From Gaiellasilicea sp963829845 (GTDB lineage: Bacteria > Actinomycetota > Thermoleophilia > Gaiellales > Gaiellaceae): DNA of 64,000 nt. The stretch spans positions 66,575-130,574 of the forward strand of contig CAWHKD010000030.1 in assembly GCA_963829845.1 (NCBI GenBank), given 5' to 3'. Position 1 is the first letter of the stretch; each line of letters opens with the position of its first letter. Both the position numbers and the translations under genes were made by a program. This document shows, one piece after another, positions 26,239 through 35,646 of the stretch. Under the pieces are notes generated by a model, which did no database searches, was not told where the DNA came from, and worked only from the letters and a program-made list of their open reading frames with translations.

Positions 26239-26481
26239 CTAGAGGCCGTCGGCGGTCGGGCCGCGGAGCTCGGTCAGCTTTGCCATCAGACCTGCGGGCA
26301 TGCGCTCGGTCGCGGTCGTCCGGATGTAGCGACGAAGCTGCGCCTCGAAGCGATAGCGCCGGCGGCAGTACTCGCAGCCGCTGAGATGCCCCTCCGCGAT
26401 CGTGACCTCGGCGGGTGTGAGGTCACGGTCGAGGTAGCCCTGGAGGAGCTCCTCGCACTTCTCGCAGTCGGCATCGCTCAT
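26239..26481 (-). CDS. Zinc-finger anti-sigma factor (RsrA-like)
   Basis: 80 residues with the ZAS signature: CEKCEELL at the start, then H-x3-C-x2-C in EGHLSGCEYCRRRYRFEAQL. In RsrA-type proteins this histidine and these cysteines hold zinc, and disulfide formation releases the sigma factor. The gene overlaps the upstream sigma gene by 4 bp, the typical arrangement of a sigma/anti-sigma pair. It is expected to sense thiol oxidation in the cytoplasm. Confidence 0.87.
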   Translation of the reverse strand: MSDADCEKCEELLQGYLDRDLTPAEVTIAEGHLSGCEYCRRRYRFEAQLRRYIRTTATERMPAGLMAKLTELRGPTADGL

Positions 26482-27074
26482 GACAGCGTCTCCTCCGCCA
26501 GCGTCTGTTTCAGGATACGGCGACCGCGATGGAGGCGCGACATGACGGTCCCGATCGGGATGTCGAGGATCTGTGCGGCATCGGCATAGCTGAACTCGCC
26601 AAGGTCGACGAGGACGACGACGTCGCGGAAGTCGTGGGGCAGCTCGGCGAGCGCGTTGACAACGCCGCCCTGCGAGAGCCGCTCGACCACCTGCTCCTGC
26701 TCGAGCGCCTGCTCGCCCTCGACCGCGGCGAGCCGGTTCGCGAGGTAGTAGTCACCTTCCTCGAGCGGCTGCGAGTCGGGTGTTCGCTGGATCTTGCGGC
26801 CGCGATCGGTGTTCAGGTTGGTCAGGATCCGCAGCAGCCACGCGCGCATGTTCGTGCCCGGCGTGAACGAGCGCCAGCTCCTGAACGCACGGGCATAGGT
26901 GTCCTGAACCAACTCTTCGGCCTCCTCTCGCGTACCGACCATTCGGCGCGCGACCCGGTACACCTGGTCGGCGAACCCGAGCGCCTCCTCCTCGAAGTGG
27001 ACGCGCTCCCGAGCTTCAGTGGCAACTCGCCGCGCTGCGTCCTCTTCTGGCTCGGCTGCACCGGACTCACTCAC
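26478..27074 (-). CDS. ECF sigma factor (SigR/SigH-like)
   Basis: 198 residues from GTG 27074, with TAGGGT at 6 nt upstream. Region 2 reads VYRVARRMVGTREEAEELVQ then DTYARAFRSWRSFTPGTNMR and AWLLRILTNLNTDRGRK. Region 4 reads ALAELPHDFRDVVVLVDLGE, then FSYADAAQILDIPIGTVMSR and LHRGRRIL. The FTPGTNMRAWLLRILTN wording is characteristic of the SigR/SigH branch that controls the thiol-oxidative stress response with an RsrA partner, which is encoded immediately downstream. No clear GGAAT-type autoregulatory promoter was seen upstream. Confidence 0.9.
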   Translation of the reverse strand: MSESGAAEPEEDAARRVATEARERVHFEEEALGFADQVYRVARRMVGTREEAEELVQDTYARAFRSWRSFTPGTNMRAWLLRILTNLNTDRGRKIQRTPDSQPLEEGDYYLANRLAAVEGEQALEQEQVVERLSQGGVVNALAELPHDFRDVVVLVDLGEFSYADAAQILDIPIGTVMSRLHRGRRILKQTLAEETLS

Positions 27075-27135
27075 CCGGCCACCCTAATTGGTCTGACGCG
27101 AAGAAGAACGCCCCCGCGCGCACGCCTATTCCCTC

Positions 27136-27357
27136 TCAGACCTGCTCGACCTCCGGAAAACCGCCGCGCTTCAACGTCTCGACGATCGCGTCGCGGCTCG
27201 TGAGGCCGTCGTCCCAGCTGAGCGAGACCTGGCCCATGAGGGTCGCGTTCGCGGCCTCGATCCCGTCCACCTGGCGGAGCGTGCCCGCCAGCCGGCCGAC
27301 GCAGCGCTCGCACCGGACGCCGCTGACCTGGATCACGTCGCTCACGGTGGCCATCAT
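27136..27357 (-). CDS. Heavy-metal-associated (HMA) domain protein
   Basis: 73 residues, a single ferredoxin-like HMA domain. The metal loop is GVRCERCVGRL (C-x-x-C, with G-V-R instead of G-M-T), followed by VDGIEAANATLMGQVSLSW and a C-terminal TLKRGGFPEVEQV. It would bind copper(I) or a similar soft metal. It overlaps the ATPase gene upstream by 4 bp and is the last gene of the ABC operon, so the exporter may be coupled to metal handling. Confidence 0.82.
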   Translation of the reverse strand: MMATVSDVIQVSGVRCERCVGRLAGTLRQVDGIEAANATLMGQVSLSWDDGLTSRDAIVETLKRGGFPEVEQV

Positions 27358-27965
27358 CTCGATCCTAGCGAGAGCTCTGCGTCCGCCTGCTCGATCAGCA
27401 ATGGGTCGTGCGTCGCGCAGATCACCGTCGCGCCGGTCGTGTGGGCGACGTCGGCGAGGAGCGCGCCGAGGGCGAGCGCGTTGGCGCCGTCGAGCCGCGC
27501 GGTCGGCTCATCCGCGACGATCACGCGCGGCTCGACTGCGACTGCCCGCGCGAGCGCTGCTCGTTCGCGCTGGCCGGCCGAGAGCTCGGCGACAGGACGG
27601 TCGGCGTGCTCGGCGAGCCCGACCGCTGCGAGCGCTGGAGCCGCCTTGTCGGTCGGAAGCCCGCGGAGCTCAAGGGCGAGCTCGGTGTTCTCCCGCGCGC
27701 CGAGGAAGGGTGTCAGACCGGCGGTTTGGCCGACGAACGCGAGCCTCGTCCTCCGCAGCTCGGCGCGCCCCGCCCGGTCGAGTCCTGCGAGCGAGACCCC
27801 GTCGAGCACCACGTCGCCCTCGTCCGGCAGCTCGAGGCCCGCGAGGAGGCGCAGCAACGTCGTCTTCCCCGAGCCCGAGGGCCCGGTCACGACGGTCAGC
27901 TTCCCCGGCGCGAACGCTGCGTCGAGCCGCTCGAACGGTGTCGCAGTGCCGAAGCGCTTCGTCAC
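27354..27965 (-). CDS. ABC transporter ATP-binding protein (second ATPase)
   Basis: 203 residues: Walker A GPSGSGKTTLLRLLAGLELP, Q-loop FVGQTAGL, signature LSAGQRERAALARAVAVEP, Walker B VIVADEPTARLD and the H-loop CATHDPL. It is a compact LolD/MacB-type ATPase with a degenerate signature (LSAGQ for LSGGQ). It starts with GTG inside the stop of the first ATPase (4-bp overlap) and overlaps the HMA gene by 4 bp. The two unequal ATPases probably energise the same FtsX-type permease encoded upstream. Confidence 0.88.
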   Translation of the reverse strand: MTKRFGTATPFERLDAAFAPGKLTVVTGPSGSGKTTLLRLLAGLELPDEGDVVLDGVSLAGLDRAGRAELRRTRLAFVGQTAGLTPFLGARENTELALELRGLPTDKAAPALAAVGLAEHADRPVAELSAGQRERAALARAVAVEPRVIVADEPTARLDGANALALGALLADVAHTTGATVICATHDPLLIEQADAELSLGSR

Positions 27966-28915
27966 CCGTCTGACCGTGACGAAGGGCGAAGGACTTTGTG
28001 TTTCAGAAACACTTGCGCCGTCCGGCGACTCGGGAGCGGCTTGGTTGTGCGGGACGAGGGGAGCTTGTGTTTCAGAAACACAGGTCCGGTCGGTTCGAGC
28101 ACGACCGCGCTGCCGCGGAGCTCAGCCGTAGCGTGGCGATCGATGCCGGCCGTGCGAAGCATGTCCTCCGGGAGCCGGAGCCAGCCGCCGCGGCCGATCA
28201 CGATCGCGCCGGCGCCGGCCGCACCCGCGATGCGCTCGTCCGAGATGCGGCCGTCGCGCACGTGGATGACGCGGTCGGCGCGTTCGGCCGAGGCGGGGTC
28301 GTGGCTCACGACGAGGGCGGTACCGCCCGACTCGTGCACGAGCTCGGCGATCAGCGTCAGCACGTCGCGCGCGGTGGCTGCATCGAGCTCGCCTGTCGGC
28401 TCGTCGGCGATCAGGAGCACGGGCCTGCTTGCGAGCGCCGCGCAGAGCGCAATCCGCTGCTGCTCTCCGCCGGAGAGCTCGCGCGGATGCGCGTCGCGGC
28501 GGTCGCCGAGTCCGACGCGCTCGAGCAGCTCGTCCGCGCGTGTATCGCGCTGCTCCTTGTCGCTCCCGGCCAGCCCGAGCTGGATCCCGACGAGCTCGCG
28601 CGCGGTCAGCTCGCCCGCGAGCGCGCGCCAGTAGTGCTGGTCGGCGTAGCCGATCGAGCGCGAGCGGAAGCGGGCCGCTCCCCAGCCGCTCAACGAGCCG
28701 ACGTCGACGCCGGCGATCCGAACGGAGCCGGCCGAGGCGCGGTCAAAGCCGGCGACGATACGAAGCAGCGTCGACTTGCCCGATCCGCTCGGCCCGAGCA
28801 CGACGCAGAGCTCCCCCTCCTGCACGGCCAACGTCAGCCCCTGCAGGGCCGCGACGCCGCCCTCGGGGGACGGATAGACCCGGAAGACGTCCTCGAGCCA
28901 GACGAGCGCGGTCAC
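27962..28915 (-). CDS. ABC transporter ATP-binding protein (first ATPase) with odd C-terminal tail
   Basis: 317 residues. Residues 1-225 are a MacB/LolD-type ATPase: Walker A GPSGSGKSTLLRIVAGFDRA, signature LSGGEQQRIALCAALASRP, Walker B LLIADEPTGELDAA, H-loop VVSHDP. The remaining 90 residues are a tail in which VFLKHK occurs twice, 23 residues apart; this comes from two identical DNA palindromes at 27998-28012 and 28067-28081. The tail ends in basic, serine-rich sequence (LRPSSRSDG). Such a tail is not part of the family and may be an artefact of repeats inserted before the original stop. It is coupled to the permease upstream (10 nt) and the second ATPase downstream. Confidence 0.88.
   Translation of the reverse strand: MTALVWLEDVFRVYPSPEGGVAALQGLTLAVQEGELCVVLGPSGSGKSTLLRIVAGFDRASAGSVRIAGVDVGSLSGWGAARFRSRSIGYADQHYWRALAGELTARELVGIQLGLAGSDKEQRDTRADELLERVGLGDRRDAHPRELSGGEQQRIALCAALASRPVLLIADEPTGELDAATARDVLTLIAELVHESGGTALVVSHDPASAERADRVIHVRDGRISDERIAGAAGAGAIVIGRGGWLRLPEDMLRTAGIDRHATAELRGSAVVLEPTGPVFLKHKLPSSRTTKPLPSRRTAQVFLKHKVLRPSSRSDG
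27996..28081. repeat. Two identical 17-bp copies containing a perfect palindrome
   Basis: TTGTGTTTCAGAAACAC occurs at 27996-28012 and again at 28065-28081. Its inner GTGTTTC-A-GAAACAC is a perfect 7-bp inverted repeat around one A. The copies are 69 nt apart (a whole number of codons) and both lie within the coding tail of the first ATPase, where each reads as VFLKHK. The AT-rich words stand out in this GC-rich gene. Confidence 0.75.
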
Positions 28916-28925
28916 TCGAGCACCG

Positions 28926-31900
28926 TCATTCGAGAACCTCCGCGCGCGCAGGTACCGGTGCTGAGAACGCCCGCCGCGTCGCGAGCAGGATCAGTGCCGC
29001 CGCGATGAGCGCGTACGCGACGACCGCGGCCGCGACGACGATCGCGTCGACGTCGAGCACGAGCGGAGGCTCGGGCGCGGTGGCGCGTGCGGTCAGGCCG
29101 ACGAGGTCGGTGACGACCGCGGTCAGCGCGAACCCTGCGAACGCGCCTGCGACGAGCCCTGCTGCGGCGACTGTGAGTGCGCGGAGGCGGACGATCCGCC
29201 GCAGCAGCGAGGGAGAGGCGCCCTGCGCCTCGAGGTCGAGCAACTCGCCGCTCTCGTCGCGCAGGTCGCCGAGCACCGTCAGCAGGATCCCGGCGAGCGC
29301 CAGGGCGAGTGCGGCGAGCGCCGCCGCCGAGAGCGCGAGCAGAGTCCCGTGCGCGATCGGATCGCGGCGCGCCTCCGCTTCGAGCGCGCGGCGCGAATCG
29401 ACGTCAAGCACGTTGAACGGCTTGGACGCGAGTGCGCGGTCGACCTCATCCGCCGCGCCGCGGTCGCGCAGGCGGAGCCAGATTTCGTTTACGCGGCCTG
29501 CTCCTGGCCGTTCGAGATTGACGGCAGCCGCGAGTGCATCGCCGTCGCCGACCACCGCCTGGCCGTCGACGCCGGGGAAGCGCCGGATCGTCCCGACCAC
29601 GCGCACCGTCATCCGCTCGCCCGCGATCTGCAGTGGCAGCAGGCCGCGTCGTCGGCGGCGGCACTAGGCGCGGTGTCGCGAGCACCGGCAGCGCCCGTCG
29701 CGGCTGCCGCGGCCGGATACCGCGTCGAGACCGCGTTCGTGAGCGTGTAGTGGACGGTCGAGCCGTCGATCTTCGCTCCGCCGAGGCCGACCCAGTCCGA
29801 GATCCCGCTGGGAACGTCCGGGAGTTCGATCGACACCGATCCGAGCAGCGCTTGTCCCGCGTCGGCGCCCCGCTCCTGGAGCCGGGTATCCGGCTCGATC
29901 GCGATTCCCGCGAGCCGGCCGCCGCGCGCCTCCGGCGGCAGCGGCTCGCCGAGGGCGACGCGCGAGAAGCGGCCGCTCGGGCCTTCGATCTCGGCGAAGA
30001 GGCGGACTCGGACCGGCGCCTTTGATGCGCGCCCGCAGCGTCCGGCTGAGCCGTGGGCCGTTGGTCGCCGGAGGTGCCTCGATCCGGCGAGCCAGCTCTT
30101 GCCTCGACTGGGGCATCTCGCTGTCGCGCCAGCCGTTCAGATGCGCGAGCTCGTCCGAATCGATGCCGAGCAGTGTGATCCCGCTCTCGCCCTCGAGCCG
30201 GCCGACGCCGCCGGTGAGCCGGAGCACCGGGATCGCCTCGACACCCGGCAGCGCGCGGAAGCGCGCGAGCGACGCCGCGTCCTGCACCGGGATCAGCCGC
30301 CGCAGGTCCTCCTTGAGGACGTAATCGAGCGGAACGCGGTGAGCCGCTTGGTCGCGCTCGCCACGGGCGAGCGTCGAGCGGTAGCTCTCGGCGAAGAGCG
30401 CCAGACCGAAGCTGACGACGAGGAACGCCGTGGCCGCGATCGCGTAGCCCGGGTTGCGCGCGAGCGAGAGCGAGGCGATTCGGAGGCCGAGCGAGCGTCC
30501 GCGTGCGAGCCGCTCGAGCAGGCGTAGCGTCGGCCGCAGCAGACGGGCGACGAGGACGGCAGCCGCGAATGTGACAAGCGCCGGCAGCAGCAGCGGCAGG
30601 TCTCCGTCGCCGTCGCCGCGGATGACCTCGAGGACGACCAGCACGGTCGCGGCGACCGCGGCAGCATCGAGGAGCCCGAATCGCGTTCGCGACACCCGGG
30701 CCGTGACGACGCCGACGAGGACCGCAGTCGCTGCCGCCGCGACCCCGATCGCGAGCGCGAGCCCCTCGCCGGAGAGGACGCTGCGCAGTGAGCACGTCGC
30801 CACCGGCGCGCCGGCACGCTCGGCGACGACGGCTCGCCCGAGCAGCCCCACGCGAGACCCGATCGCCGTCCCGGCCAGAGCGAGCGCGGCCGACTCGGCG
30901 ACCGTAATGAGCGCGAGTTGCCAGCCGCGCGCTCCGTACCAGGCAAGCCTGCGGCGGGCCGCGAGCAGGTCGGGGCGAAGCGTCATCGCGGCAAGCAGCG
31001 CGAACGCGAACAGGAGCGCCGCAGCTTCGCCGCCGACGACGCCGAGCCGGCGGCCCGCCGCCCGGCTGGTCGCCTGGGCCTCGCGTAGCTCCTCGACGGG
31101 TGCGAGCAGGTCGAACGAGAACGACGCGCGCTGGAGGTCGGAGCGCGCCTTGGCGACGCTGCCGGCGAGGTCGTCGATCTTCCAGAGCCGCGGCTGCCCA
31201 CGCGTAGCGGCGCCACCCACGCGTGGCTGCGGTAGATGCGAGTCGAGCGCGGGCGACGTCGCGAGCGTGTCGACGCCCTCGGCCAGGAAGAGCGGCGGCG
31301 GCGGGGGCCGGTGGTAGCCGGCCGCGCGAGCGAGCGGCCGGGCTGACCTCGGCCTCAGCGAGCGCGTTGTCGGTCGGCGTGAGGAAGTCGCCGAAGAGGA
31401 TGCGGTCTTCGAGCACTGCCTCGCCGACCTCGACGAGTCTGAGGCCTGGGGGGTGCGGAAGGCGACCCTCGCCGCGCAGGCGGAGCACCTCGCATCGCTC
31501 GGGCGTGCACGTCCGCGGCAGGCGGCCGGTGCGCAGCGTCACCCAACGGCCGAGATCGCTCGACCCCTCCGAGTCCCGCGAACGTCCCTGCAACGGAGGT
31601 CTCGCGGAAGAGGACGACCGGCGTCGGCCGAGGGACTCCGACTGCAGCGAGTGCCTGCCGTGCCCGCGCGTCGAGCCGGCCGTACGGCTCATCGCTCAGC
31701 CCCGGAAGGCCGAACCAGACCGCGCGGACCGAGCGCTGGCCGTCCGGGATCCGCTCGATCGCCTGCGCGACCGCGCGATCCTGCGCCACGAGCGCCCCCG
31801 CCCTGCCGCCGAGGACGACCGACGCACCGGCCGCGATCCCGAGCACGACAAGGACGAGCGGGCGCGCTGCGCCGGCTCAGCCGCGCGCCGACGAGCCGGA

Positions 31901-31931
31901 GCGGATAGAGCGCGGAGCGGAGGCTCTTCAT
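28926..31931 (-). pseudogene. FtsX/MacB-type ABC permease, multiply frameshifted
   Basis: Fragments in all three frames line up as one protein of about 1000 residues. It starts at ATG 31931 (MKSLRSALYPLRLVGARLSR), with frame changes near 31870, 31560, 31290, 30020 and 29650. The middle part has repeated membrane segments (AESAALALAGTAIGSRVGLL, LPLLLPALVTFAAAVLVARL), and the last intact fragment (28926-29612) has ALSAAALAALALALAGILLT and a final ARRAFSAPVPARAEVLE-like tail. This is the layout of large FtsX-domain exporters. Its start overlaps the ligase gene by 4 bp and its stop is 10 nt from the first ATPase. Frame changes with preserved sequence favour sequencing error. Confidence 0.65.
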
Positions 31932-32853
31932 GCCGCCGTGACCGTCTCACAAGATCGGCCGCAACCGCCTCGAGCCCCTCGCGGCGGCCGATGTCCAGCT
32001 GCCGAAGCGCCTCCACGGGCTCGCGCAGCGTCGCGACGATCTCCCACGTGCCGAGCTCCCGCGCCGCCGGCTCGACGGCGTCGAGCACGTCGGCCTGCGG
32101 CTGCGGTGGCGCCGCGCAGAGCGCCTGCACCAGAGCGACGAGCGCGGCCGCGCGGTCGACCGACGTCGCCTGGTCGGCGATCCGCACCTCGAGCGTCCCG
32201 AGCCGCGGATGTGGACGTGCGTCCCACCAGATCCGCGTGTAGTCGACGCCGGCCGCCGAGACCTCGGCCTCCCAGTCCGCCTCTGTTTCCAGCCGCGGCG
32301 GGGGGCCGCCCCGGGGAAGCAGCCGCAGTCGGACAAGCCGCGACGAGAGCGCCCCCGTCTCCTCACCAGCCAGGTACGGCGAGTTCGCCGAGACCTCGAG
32401 CAGGGCCGGCAGCCAGAGTCGGAGCCCCTCGAGCGTGCGGAGGCACGCGTCGAAACTCTCCATCCCGACGTGGACGTGGAGACCGCAGACGAGTTGCCCC
32501 TTCGCGGTCGCCCCGAGCTCGTCGACCATCTTCCGGTAGCGCGGCTCTCGAACGATCTGCTGCTCCTCGGGAATCGAGAACGGGTGCGATCCCGCCGCGG
32601 CGACGGCGAGACCTTCACTCTCCGCGAGCTCGACGACGAGGCGTCGAAGCCGGCGGAGCTCGTCACCTGCCTCGAAGGCGGTCTCGCAGATCGGCGTGTT
32701 CGTCTCGATAAGGCAGGAGAAGAGCTCGGTCTTCAGCCCTTCACGGGGGAGCAGCCTCTCCACCCCCGGCGCCAGCGCGAGCGTCTCAGGGTCGAGCAGC
32801 ATCAACTCCTCCTCGACGCCGAGCGTCAGGCTCCGGCCGAAACTATCGGCCAC
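31928..32853 (-). CDS. YbdK-family carboxylate-amine ligase, one 3' frameshift
   Basis: About 305 residues from GTG 32853. The glutamate-cysteine ligase type 2 fold is shown by SLTLGVEEELMLLDPETLAL, LKTELFSCLIETNTPICETA, VCGLHVHVGMESFDACLRTL (the H-V-H-V-G motif) and HPRLGTLEVRIADQATSVDR. The enzyme joins a carboxylate to an amine using ATP; YbdK proteins have weak gamma-glutamyl-cysteine ligase activity. The end is uncertain: the frame runs on into the permease. A frame change near 31955 would end it at 31928, with an ATGA overlap with the permease start; another frame ends at 31947. The start overlaps the upstream gene's stop by 11 nt. Confidence 0.82.
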
Positions 32854-33205
32854 GGACCGCGTGAACGGGCCGTCCGGCCGCCTCCCACGCGTAGTACGAC
32901 GCGCTCGGCCCGAAGCCGTTCTCGTACGGGACAACGCGGGGATTGCGGCCGACCTCCTTCGCGCGCTGCGCGTGCCAGAGGAGGTTCGGATCGTCGCGCT
33001 CCTCCCAGACGAGGACGAGATGTGCTGCCGTCATGAAGTCGGCCACGAAGGTGCAGCCCTTGGCCGGACAGGGAAAGGGATCTGTACGGACGCAGAACCA
33101 CCCGGCGTGCTCGCCATCCGTGTCGTCGGCCCAGACGAGCTCGTGCTCCTCGAGCCACTCGTCCTCCATGATCATCGACCCCCGCCGCGGCTCCTGCGCT
33201 TCCAC
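32843..33205 (-). CDS. Small hypothetical protein with C2H2-like motif
   Basis: 120 residues from GTG 33205, preceded by TAACCT at 6 nt; an internal start near MIMEDEWLEE is possible. I do not recognise the family. The middle has C-x4-C followed after 12 residues by H (FPCPAKGCTFVADFMTAAHL), which resembles part of a C2H2 zinc site but lacks a clear second histidine. The rest is acidic and aromatic (EEHELVWADDTDGEHAGWFC). It is the first gene of the leftward ligase - permease - ATPase operon and overlaps the ligase start. Confidence 0.6.
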   Translation of the reverse strand: MEAQEPRRGSMIMEDEWLEEHELVWADDTDGEHAGWFCVRTDPFPCPAKGCTFVADFMTAAHLVLVWEERDDPNLLWHAQRAKEVGRNPRVVPYENGFGPSASYYAWEAAGRPVHAVRGR

Positions 33206-33264
33206 GGGTCAAGGTTAGACGGATGGGGAGTATCTCCGGCGGAGTGCGTGGTCACAATGAGCAC

Positions 33265-34398
33265 ATGAGCGAGCGGGACGTCGCAATCGTCCTGTCGGGC
33301 GGCGGCGTGAACGGCGTCCTGCTCCAGCTCGGCTTCCTGAAGCGGCTCCGTCGCAGCGAGCTGTGGCCACGGGTCGCATGCATCTACGGCACGTCGGCCG
33401 GTGCGCTGACCGGGTCGATGGCTGCACTGGACCGCCTCGATGACCTGGAGGAGTTCACACTCGGCCTGCAGCCGCGCGACGTCTTCGCTCCGCAGCCCCT
33501 CTGGCAGCTGCCGCTGAACGGCCTCCACCACTACGCCCTGCCCGCGACCATTGCCGGGCGGCTGATCGAGCCGACCGAGCTCGCGCGCCTGCTCGCGGCA
33601 GCGCCGATCGAGCTGATCGTGTTCGCCACCGACGTCTCCGAAGCCGCCGAGGCCTCGTATGAGCTCGCCTATTCCTCCCACGAAGCACAGCCCGCGACGA
33701 TGGCGGAAGCCGTTCTCGCATCCGCGGCGATCAGTGCGCTCGTGCTACCGCTCCCGGTCGACGACCGGATCGCCACCGATGGAGGTTGGGTGCGGAACTT
33801 CCCGCTCGGCCGCGCGCTGGAGCGTCCGGACGTGACGCTCGTCGTGGCGTTTCGTCACGTCCCGACGTACCCCCGCGTCGGCATCGAGCCGCTCGACCGC
33901 CTGCGTCGCCGGCTGCAGCGGTTCCGCGCCGTCCCACCTGTCCGCGCTCTGATCACCCAGCTCGACGAGGCCGAGAGCCGGGCCGCGCGCGGCGAGCCGG
34001 TCCACCTCGGCGACATGATCATCCGCCTGATGCGGGTCGCGATCCAGCGGAACACCGCCCTCGAAGAGCAGCTTGCCGCCGAACGAGATGCCGCCTGCCA
34101 GGAGCTGGAGACACTGCGCGCCGACCTGATCCAGCTCGCGCGCGAGCACGCGCGGCCGGGTCGGCGCAACCGCGCCGCACGTGCCGTCGAGCAACGCTTC
34201 GCCCGCACGACGCTGCCCCGGAACGTGCCCAGGATCGTCGTCCGCGGCTCAGCGGGCGCCGACAGCCTCGAGCAGGGCTTTCGCGAGAGCCCGGAGTGGA
34301 CCGAGCACGCGAAGCGGGCACTGATCGCGCGCGGCTGGGACGCCGCCGACGCCGAGCTGCGCGCTCATGACGCCGGCCTGCTCGAAGAGGCCTCCTGA
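33265..34398 (+). CDS. Patatin-like phospholipase family protein
   Basis: 377 residues from ATG 33265, with CACAAT ending 6 nt upstream. The patatin catalytic dyad is complete: an oxyanion glycine loop SGGGVNGVLLQLG (residues 11-23), the nucleophile S44 in YGTSAGALTG, and D172 in ATDGGWVRNFPL (DGG). These are serine lipid acyl hydrolases acting on membrane lipids. A C-terminal helical region (residues 240-340) holds a likely coiled coil, LEEQLAAERDAACQELETLR. No signal peptide is present. It is convergent with the HtrA gene, with 7 nt between stops. Confidence 0.87.
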   Translation: MSERDVAIVLSGGGVNGVLLQLGFLKRLRRSELWPRVACIYGTSAGALTGSMAALDRLDDLEEFTLGLQPRDVFAPQPLWQLPLNGLHHYALPATIAGRLIEPTELARLLAAAPIELIVFATDVSEAAEASYELAYSSHEAQPATMAEAVLASAAISALVLPLPVDDRIATDGGWVRNFPLGRALERPDVTLVVAFRHVPTYPRVGIEPLDRLRRRLQRFRAVPPVRALITQLDEAESRAARGEPVHLGDMIIRLMRVAIQRNTALEEQLAAERDAACQELETLRADLIQLAREHARPGRRNRAARAVEQRFARTTLPRNVPRIVVRGSAGADSLEQGFRESPEWTEHAKRALIARGWDAADAELRAHDAGLLEEAS

Positions 34399-34405
34399 AC
34401 CGACG

Positions 34406-35596
34406 CTAGCCGGTCGGCGTCGAAGCCTGGCGGCCGAGCGTGACCGGGACGGTGACGATCTTCGTGCCGCGATGGATCTGGACGTTGACGGTCTGGCCGG
34501 GCTTGTGCCGCGCGAGCGCATCGCGCAACTCCTCGGTCGAACCGACCCGCCTCCCACCGACGGCCACGATGACGTCTCCGCCGAGGACGTGACTTTCGCC
34601 GGCGACGACGACGTCCGTCGTCCCGCCCTTGAGCCCTGCTTTCGCCGCGGCGCTCCCCTCGGTCAGGTCCTCGACGAGCACGCCCTCGTCGACGGGGAGC
34701 CGGAAGACGCGGGCCAGCTCGGCCGTGACAGTGCTGCCCGAGATCCCGAGATAGGCACGGTCGACCCTGCCGGTGGCGGTCAGCTGTGCGACGACCTCCT
34801 TGACGGTGTTCGAGGGCACGGCGAAGCCAATCCCGACGTTGCCCGTCGACCCGTCGGCGCGGGCGATCTGCGAGTTGACACCGATCACTTCGCCACGCCC
34901 GCTCAAGAGCGGCCCGCCGGAGTTGCCGCTGTTGATCTCTGCGTCGGTCTGAATCACGTGGTCGATCGGATAGCCGTTCGGCGCCGTGATCGTCCGCTCC
35001 TGGACCGCGCTGACGATGCCGGCGGTCGCGGTCCGGCGGAGGCCGAACGGGTTGCCGATCGCAACCACCGGATCGCCGACGCGGATGGTGTCGGAGTTCC
35101 CGAACGCGAGCGGGGCGAGGCCGCGCGATGTCGACTGCACGCGCAGGACGGCGATGTCGGTCGAGGGGTCGCTGCCGACGATCGTTGCGCTGAGGGTGTC
35201 CCGGTTCGAGAAGCTGACCTCGATCTGCTCGGCGCCTTCGATCACGTGGTAGTTCGTGACGATGTGGCCCGTCTTGTCGATCACGAAGCCGGAGCCGAGC
35301 GCCTGCCGGGGGGCGGACTGCTGCTCGAACGGCGCCGCGGAGGGATTGTCCGACGCAGCTGCCGTCGACGTGATCTGGACGACCCCGGGCGCTGCACGCG
35401 CATAGATCTCACTGACCGTGAGCCGACCGTCATCGGCGACCGGGGCGGCGGGGGTGGGAGAAGGGGAGGTCCTCACCACCGTTGTCGTACCGCCGCCGAG
35501 GTCGCCGGTCAGGGTCACGCCTCCGAGTGCGACCAGGCCGCCGAGGAGGGAGGCAGCGCCGAGCGCAGCGGCGCGAATGACGTTCGTACGTCTCAC
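34406..35596 (-). CDS. HtrA/DegP-type serine protease with PDZ domain
   Basis: 396 residues from GTG 35596. One N-terminal membrane anchor (AAALGAASLLGGLVALGGVT) is followed by a proline/threonine linker. The protease domain has the triad H117 (TNYHVIEG), D147 (DPSTDIAVL) and S226 (NSGNSGGPLL). A single PDZ domain (YLGISGSTVTAELARVFRLP, then GKIV-like end) closes the protein. It should act outside the membrane on misfolded or regulatory substrates. TACAAC at 35603-35608 lies 6 nt before the start, suggesting a leaderless mRNA. Confidence 0.92.
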   Translation of the reverse strand: MRRTNVIRAAALGAASLLGGLVALGGVTLTGDLGGGTTTVVRTSPSPTPAAPVADDGRLTVSEIYARAAPGVVQITSTAAASDNPSAAPFEQQSAPRQALGSGFVIDKTGHIVTNYHVIEGAEQIEVSFSNRDTLSATIVGSDPSTDIAVLRVQSTSRGLAPLAFGNSDTIRVGDPVVAIGNPFGLRRTATAGIVSAVQERTITAPNGYPIDHVIQTDAEINSGNSGGPLLSGRGEVIGVNSQIARADGSTGNVGIGFAVPSNTVKEVVAQLTATGRVDRAYLGISGSTVTAELARVFRLPVDEGVLVEDLTEGSAAAKAGLKGGTTDVVVAGESHVLGGDVIVAVGGRRVGSTEELRDALARHKPGQTVNVQIHRGTKIVTVPVTLGRQASTPTG

Positions 35597-35618
35597 CCGA
35601 TCGTTGTACCGAGAGGGT

Positions 35619-35646
35619 CTTAACAGCCGGTGTGAAGCGCGTTAAG
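35619..35646. promoter_or_regulatory. Inverted repeat upstream of the HtrA gene
   Basis: CTTAAC at 35619-35624 is repeated in inverse as GTTAAG at 35641-35646, with 16 nt between, about 25 nt upstream of the HtrA start. These TTAA words are rare in this GC-rich window. The site could bind a regulator of the protease gene. Arms are short, so chance is possible. Confidence 0.35.

Noticed and set aside
27996..28081. The two palindromes as a CRISPR array or integration sites
   Set aside because: Only two copies, a single spacing of 52 nt between them, no cas genes and no integrase nearby.
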